A stretch of 64,000 nucleotides of DNA from Rhodospirillaceae bacterium. Its GTDB lineage: Bacteria > Pseudomonadota > Alphaproteobacteria > MPNO01 > UBA2964. The stretch covers positions 310,001 through 374,000 of the forward strand of contig PBIN01000015.1 in assembly GCA_002720855.1 (NCBI GenBank). Reading direction: 5' to 3'. This document shows, in pieces, positions 60,325 to 64,000 of the stretch. Below the pieces are notes generated by a model. The model searched no databases. It saw nothing but the letters and a program-made list of their open reading frames with translations, and was not told the DNA's origin. Numbering within the stretch: position 1 is the stretch's first letter; every line of letters starts with the position of its first letter. A program made the position numbers and the translations under genes.

Positions 60325-60355
60325 AGGTTTGCCGGGCCTTCTGACCGGCAAACCT
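60325..60355. repeat. 11-bp perfect inverted repeat between hemP and hmuS
   Basis: The arms AGGTTTGCCGG (60325-60335) and CCGGCAAACCT (60345-60355) are perfect complements around a nine-base loop. On the minus strand it lies after hemP and 80 bp before the hmuS start. The following minus-strand bases (AACTTGTTTCG) are only weakly T-rich. It may be a terminator, an attenuator between hemP and hmuS, or an mRNA-stabilising stem. Confidence 0.55.
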
Positions 60356-60649
60356 AGCCTTGGTCTCCAATGCCAATTTATTCGTTATGCTAGCGCCCGC
60401 CGGTTTTTTATCGGTTGGCAGCTCTGCCCTCTGCGCCGAAGTCACCGATTGCAGGAACCCTGCAGTTACGCCGACCTTCGATCCCACGAGTTGATTACAA
60501 AAACCCATCTCATTACCCATAGTTCTAATTGTCTTGGCTTGGCTTGCTGCCGAGACCGCATTGGGTGGCAGGTGGCTTGCTAGATCGTTGCCGGTTTTGG
60601 CATCTCATTAAAATCTGACCGGGGTTGTTACGCCCTAGTAAAACAAATT
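60356..60649. other. Gap between hmuS and hemP without a convincing gene
   Basis: About 300 bp separate hemP from the inverted repeat before hmuS. Frames of 65 to 90 codons exist on both strands, but none has a ribosome site or recognisable protein pattern. Next to the hemP stop is an AT-rich palindrome, AGTAAAA-N4-TTTTACT (about 60636-60653), that could help end the hemP transcript. Nothing else was recognised. Confidence 0.4.
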
Positions 60650-60829
60650 TTACTTGGTCAGAATCAATTTACCTTTTCTGGTTGCTCTTAGTCGGTAGAG
60701 ACTGTCCTTGTGTCGAATAGTAACCTCCCGGGCTCCCCCCAAGAGCGTTTCACTATCCAAATCAGCGGATGGATCTTCTATGGACCCTCTGTCGCCAAAC
60801 GAATTTCCTTGCTCTCGATCCTCAATCAT
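60650..60829 (-). CDS. hemP: Hemin uptake protein HemP/HmuP (59 residues)
   Basis: This short gene encodes 59 residues. The first 28 are acidic and variable (MIEDREQGNSFGDRG). The end is the conserved HemP domain: LLGGAREVTIRHKDSLYRLR, then ATRKGKLILTK as the C-terminus, the hallmark of the family. HemP/HmuP is a small protein of heme-uptake operons; in Bradyrhizobium and Burkholderia HmuP helps activate the heme-receptor gene under iron limitation. The gene starts at ATG 60829, 21 bp after the 104-residue gene, and lies upstream of hmuS on the same strand. No clear ribosome site was found, so coupling to the upstream gene is possible. Identification is strong from the C-terminal pattern. Confidence 0.88.
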   Translation of the reverse strand: MIEDREQGNSFGDRGSIEDPSADLDSETLLGGAREVTIRHKDSLYRLRATRKGKLILTK

Positions 60830-60850
60830 TGGGCTAGTGTTTCACCAACT

Positions 60851-61165
60851 CTATTTTCTCGGGACTTTGCGAATTTCCGACGTTGCCAAGGGTTGTTGAT
60901 CGTTTTCCACACCGGCAATTTTTGCCGAAGCGGCAAAGTCGGGATCAGCGCCTGAAGCGATCGCATAGGATAGGCTGTCCAGGATGTCAGATGTCTTTTC
61001 GCGCCCTACCGTTTGCAACAAACGGGAGATAGCAACATTCATGAGCGCATTGGGAACGTAGCGGCGGAGCTCGACTGCAAGGTCGTCTTCTACCACTTCG
61101 ACGGTGTTTTGAAAAAAGGCTGTTGCTTCAATTATTGTCGATTTTTCGTCCCAATTTTCAGACAT
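60851..61165 (-). CDS. Unknown protein in the heme-use operon (104 residues)
   Basis: I do not recognise the family. The product is acidic, soluble and mostly helical: STIIEATAFFQNTVEVVEDD, then LAVELRRYVPNALMNVAISRLLQTVGREKTSDILDSLS. A strong GAGGAG site precedes ATG 61165; a GTG one codon earlier is possible. It is the first gene after the Fur-like boxes and is followed by hemP and hmuS, so it is probably iron-regulated and linked with heme or iron use (inference). The helical core looks like a small dimerising domain. Confidence 0.7.
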   Translation of the reverse strand: MSENWDEKSTIIEATAFFQNTVEVVEDDLAVELRRYVPNALMNVAISRLLQTVGREKTSDILDSLSYAIASGADPDFAASAKIAGVENDQQPLATSEIRKVPRK

Positions 61166-61207
61166 CACAATCGTCTCCTCAAAGCAATTTTAGTGTTCAT
61201 TTATTAT

Positions 61208-61228
61208 TGCGAATGACTCGCATTCGCA
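61208..61228. promoter_or_regulatory. Fur-type palindrome 1
   Basis: TGCGAATG-ACTCG-CATTCGCA is a perfect palindrome around a five-base centre. It resembles the TGCRAATNATTYGCA-like boxes of alphaproteobacterial Fur. It lies between the divergent genes at 61165 and 61300 and can repress both when iron is plentiful. This supports iron control of the hemP-hmuS unit. Confidence 0.7.
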
Positions 61229-61245
61229 CTAAACATACTGATACT

Positions 61246-61264
61246 AATAATCATTCGCAACAAT
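61246..61264. promoter_or_regulatory. Fur-type box 2 (imperfect)
   Basis: AATAATCATTCGCAACAAT repeats the half site ATTCGCA of the first box, and the left arm is AT-rich and degenerate. It lies 36 bases before the ATG at 61300. It is probably a second, weaker Fur contact serving the plus-strand gene. Confidence 0.45.
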
Positions 61265-61299
61265 AAATGATATTCGATAACAGTGAGGCTACTGAAACA

Positions 61300-61800
61300 A
61301 TGAAAAAACAAGCAGAAAGCTTAGCCAGTAAACGATACGAACCACCATTCGACAGTACAGAATTATCCGTCGCGCAGCTTCCCTTTGAGCATCAGATAGC
61401 TCTTTGGAGTTTAAGAACATATCTGAAGGGACCGAAAGGAGAAGGCAAGGTCAAAGACCAGTTTTATAAAGCGCTTTCCGCGGATTCCGCCTACCAGACC
61501 TATGAGGCACTGGAATCAATGATCAGCACTTTTCAAAGACACGGAAAGAGATCTCTTTGGTTCAATTGCCTCTGCAAACCAACACTGACACCGGATGAAA
61601 TCGAGCTGACAAAATTTTTCCGCGTTGTTCAGACGGACACGCTTTTTGAGATTCGTGAGAGTGCCAGATCTTTGGTCAAAAATGACGGAATTGACGCTGT
61701 CGTATATGCCGCATTGACGATGTTCACGGCTCTGGAAACGCGACATACGAAATCCGCCAAAACACCGCCCACATTGGCCCTCTCGACAACGATTCACTAG
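61300..61800 (+). CDS. Unknown protein divergent from the heme-use operon
   Basis: I do not recognise the family. The product has about 166 residues (177 if the ATG at 61267 is used). ATG 61300 is preferred because a GTGAGG site precedes it, while 61267 has none and lies almost on the second Fur-like box. The protein is soluble and helical, with segments VAQLPFEHQIALWSLRTYLKG, a CLCKPTLTPDEIELTKFF centre with two cysteines, and RESARSLVKNDGIDAVVYAALTM. It shares the Fur-box region with the hemP operon, so an iron-related role is likely. An inverted repeat, CGCTTCG-TT-CGAAGCG, after its stop (about 61867) may end transcription. Confidence 0.65.
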   Translation: MKKQAESLASKRYEPPFDSTELSVAQLPFEHQIALWSLRTYLKGPKGEGKVKDQFYKALSADSAYQTYEALESMISTFQRHGKRSLWFNCLCKPTLTPDEIELTKFFRVVQTDTLFEIRESARSLVKNDGIDAVVYAALTMFTALETRHTKSAKTPPTLALSTTIH

Positions 61801-62098
61801 TCAGATTCGAGCCCAGCCGTCTCTCTCGGACGCTGCGTAGAAAACGTTTTGAAGAACGGGTAACGCTTCGTTCGAAGCGCTCGTGACCGTGTTCGAGAAG
61901 GTCGGGACCACGGCCGAATCGATTCTTCATTGATACCTGTTATTTCGCATAGTAAAATTAGTTCCAGCTAACAAAACTAAAATGGCGTGCAAATTAAAAG
62001 GTGCGCCGAAATAACAGAGTTGAGGCGGTGGTAAAACCAAGCAAACCTATTTTGCCGGAGTCGCATTCAGCGTCACCTCATGGAGTGAGGTTTTCGTC

Positions 62099-63343
62099 AT
62101 GACAATGCAGTCCGCCTATGGCCAAGAGATACCGAAAGAAAATGTTGAGCTGACACACGTCGGTCCCGGGACGCCTATGGGCGAGCTTATGCGGCGCTAC
62201 TGGCAGCCGATCTGCCTGTCCGATGAACTCGCCAACCTTCCAAAGCGTGTACGCATACTATGCGAGGACCTTGTCGTATTCCGGGATTTACGCGGAAATG
62301 TTGGGTGTCTCACCTTGCACTGTGCGCATCGCGGTACCTCTCTCGAATATGGCCGTGTCGAGGCCGAGGGCATTCGTTGCTGTTTTCACGGTTGGGTCTA
62401 CAACACCCAGGGCAAATGCGTCGAGATGCCATGCGAGTCACCGGAATTCGTCGAGAAAATGGATGTTCACCAACCTGGCTATCCGGTTCAGGAACATGGC
62501 GGCCTCGTTTTTGTCTATATGGGTCCTCCCGAACAACAGCCATTGCTGCCGCTCTACGACATCATGGACCCCGACTATTGGGACAATGCGCAGCTGAAAG
62601 GCATGCGGTTATGGGAAGACCATTCGATTGGATTTGTGCGCGACTGTAACTGGCTTCAGCACTACGAGAATGTCGTCGACCCTTATCATTTGCTGATTTT
62701 GCACAATATGATTTCCGGCGATCAATTTGGCAGCGCCGTCACATCAGGCGATTGGCCCGATATACAATTCGAGGACACCCCTATCGGCGTGAGATACCGG
62801 TCGGCGCGGGATCTGCCGAATGGCAACCACATCGTTCGCTATACCGAATGTATTCTGCCCAACCTTTTCATGGTCGCGAACATTCATGAAAAAGGCGAGA
62901 TACCCAAGGAAAAAGACAAATGCCGGGAAATTTCATGGTGCGTGCCGGTCGACGATGAACAGATTTACGGAATATCGATTGTCGCCTGGCCGACAGAAAA
63001 CGGAGAGCCCGATCCGAATTGGAAAGCAGGTGTTGATACGCTGACAGACATTCGGCCGGGTAACCTTCGCGAGCGTCCCTATGAAGAGAAACAACGCTGG
63101 CCTGATGACATGGAAGCACAGGAAGGCCAACGCACAATCGCCGTGCACGACCTTGAAAATCTAGCGCTCGCCGACCGTGGTATTGTCCTGCTTCGACGTG
63201 CCCTCAGAAAGGCTGTCAGAGATGTACAGGCAGGCAAAGACCCACAGAACATTGTGCGCGACCCAGCCCTCAATCACGCTATTGAAACCAATGGCTGGAC
63301 AAGTGTGATGCCGATCAAAGAGCGGATGGAAGCCGTCTCTTAA
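62099..63343 (+). CDS. Rieske 2Fe-2S aromatic oxygenase, phthalate-4,5-dioxygenase-like
   Basis: The 414-residue oxygenase has Rieske ligands Cys75/His77 (LHCAHRGTSL) and Cys94/His97 (IRCCFHGWVYN). The mononuclear iron region is NWLQHYENVVDPYHLLILH, the arrangement of phthalate-4,5-dioxygenase-type monooxygenases and dioxygenases. The start QEIPKENVELTHVGPGTPMGELMRRYWQP is typical of that group. No ferredoxin reductase gene is next to it. The following gene is a luciferase-like monooxygenase in the same direction, about 180 bp on. The substrate is probably an aromatic acid, unproven. Confidence 0.88.
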   Translation: MTMQSAYGQEIPKENVELTHVGPGTPMGELMRRYWQPICLSDELANLPKRVRILCEDLVVFRDLRGNVGCLTLHCAHRGTSLEYGRVEAEGIRCCFHGWVYNTQGKCVEMPCESPEFVEKMDVHQPGYPVQEHGGLVFVYMGPPEQQPLLPLYDIMDPDYWDNAQLKGMRLWEDHSIGFVRDCNWLQHYENVVDPYHLLILHNMISGDQFGSAVTSGDWPDIQFEDTPIGVRYRSARDLPNGNHIVRYTECILPNLFMVANIHEKGEIPKEKDKCREISWCVPVDDEQIYGISIVAWPTENGEPDPNWKAGVDTLTDIRPGNLRERPYEEKQRWPDDMEAQEGQRTIAVHDLENLALADRGIVLLRRALRKAVRDVQAGKDPQNIVRDPALNHAIETNGWTSVMPIKERMEAVS

Positions 63344-63523
63344 TCGATCTCGCCCCGGAAATCGCATCGTTAAACTCGAGCTTGGCGTTCTAACAGACGG
63401 TGCCGTCTATCTTGCGCGATTTTGTGCATCGCATCCGATGTTGCCGAAAGCCCTCAAGCCGTTAGAATGAAGCACGGTCGTTCATTGTGAACGTCCGCAA
63501 ATGAAAATGCTTGAGGTTCCGTT

Positions 63524-64000
63524 TTGCAGTTTGGACTCTATGCACCCGTTCCCCATGTGACCGTCGGGTCGAGCGAAATTCTCGACTCAGTTGCAGGTGG
63601 TCAGAAACCCCTGGCAGACGGCACCGTCGATGTGGCGTATCAGCTTGCGAAAGATGTTTTGCTGGAGGCGGAACGCCAGGACTTCGACATTATCCTGTTT
63701 GCCGAGAGGCACCTTGGCGCCGATATGGAAGCGTGGATTCTGGGATCGGCTATCGCGTCGCTAACATCGAAGATCCGCGCCATGATTGCTGTGCATCCGG
63801 GTCTCTGGAGTCCGCAACTTATTGCCAAGATGGCGGCTTCGCTCGATCGACTGACTCCAGGACGTATGGCGATTAACCTGGTCACCGGCTGGAACGTCGA
63901 GGAACATGTGATGTATGGCGGCGACACCATGCTGCATAACGACGATCGCTATATCCGGGCAGAGGAGTTTATCGAGATCGTGCGCGGCATGTGGAAACAG
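63524..64000 (+). CDS. Luciferase-like FMN monooxygenase, N-terminal part (continues past window)
   Basis: The frame starts at TTG 63524 (GAGG lies 8 bases upstream; an in-frame TGA precedes it) and is open to the window end, 159 residues. It matches the SfnG/RutA/SsuD group of flavin-dependent monooxygenases: QFGLYAPVPHVTVGSS at the start, FDIILFAERHLGADMEAW, IAVHPGLWSPQLIAKMAASLD and the hallmark INLVTGWNVEEHVMYGG, then DDRYIRAEEFIEIVRGMW. Such enzymes oxidise sulfones, sulfonates, pyrimidines or related compounds with reduced FMN; an F420 link is not indicated. It may belong with the Rieske gene upstream. Confidence 0.85.
   Translation, partial: MQFGLYAPVPHVTVGSSEILDSVAGGQKPLADGTVDVAYQLAKDVLLEAERQDFDIILFAERHLGADMEAWILGSAIASLTSKIRAMIAVHPGLWSPQLIAKMAASLDRLTPGRMAINLVTGWNVEEHVMYGGDTMLHNDDRYIRAEEFIEIVRGMWKQ

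Overview
The window reads as a gene-dense stretch of an alphaproteobacterial chromosome, probably of Rhodospirillales-like type. This is inferred from gene content: a Cob-type cobalamin locus with CobW and CobN, TRAP transporters, several Rieske oxygenases, an alphaproteobacterial-style Fur box, and many ATGA, GTGA and CTAG gene overlaps. No rRNA, tRNA, CRISPR array or insertion sequence was recognised.

Layout. (1) 1-3.9 kb: end of a glutathione S-transferase gene, a LysR regulator without a canonical start codon divergent from a secreted SnoaL-like protein, a small Cys-rich membrane protein, a dimeric alpha-beta barrel protein and an AT-rich orphan gene. (2) 3.95-12.7 kb: an apparently complete coenzyme F420 operon (cofGH, npdG, cofE, cofD, cofC), divergent from a luciferase-like oxidoreductase gene and a tandem pair of octopine/nopaline-dehydrogenase-like genes. 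(3) 12.7-22.3 kb: MFS exporter, GGDEF diguanylate cyclase, dienelactone hydrolase, cupin, isochorismatase-type hydrolase, a TRAP transporter whose binding-protein gene is frameshifted, a second MFS gene and a Rieske oxygenase. (4) 22.27-24.17 kb: a promoter-terminator unit that may encode a small RNA, then an orphan phage-type lysis cassette (secreted protein, coiled-coil membrane protein, 3TM holin, GH24 endolysin). (5) 24.2-33.8 kb: a collinear island of unknown substrate (small HTH-like protein, taurine-type ABC importer, Rieske oxygenase, cupin, alpha/beta hydrolase, IclR regulator, SDR, ThDP enzyme, heme-oxygenase-fold enzyme). (6) 33.8-56.1 kb: a nearly complete cobalamin locus with a cobalamin riboswitch. 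It mixes cobalt-early enzymes (CbiX, CbiD, CbiG) with CobN and CobW. (7) 56.3-58.1 kb: the remains of a type I secretion operon. An in-frame deletion has joined the start of a TolC-like lipoprotein gene to the end of the ABC ATPase gene, next to an intact HlyD adaptor gene. (8) 58.2-64 kb: a periplasmic-binding-protein-fold decarboxylase-like gene, a heme-use locus (hmuS, a 59-codon hemP and two unknown genes around Fur-like boxes), a phthalate-dioxygenase-like Rieske oxygenase and the start of a second luciferase-like monooxygenase.

How the parts fit. F420 made by the cof operon can be reduced by NpdG and used by luciferase-like enzymes such as the neighbouring one. The three Rieske oxygenases, the hydrolases, the ABC and TRAP systems and the MFS proteins suggest uptake and oxidative breakdown of varied organic or aromatic compounds. 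The cob locus supplies cobalamin under riboswitch feedback. Function calls rest on motifs and family resemblance read by eye; no database search was run.
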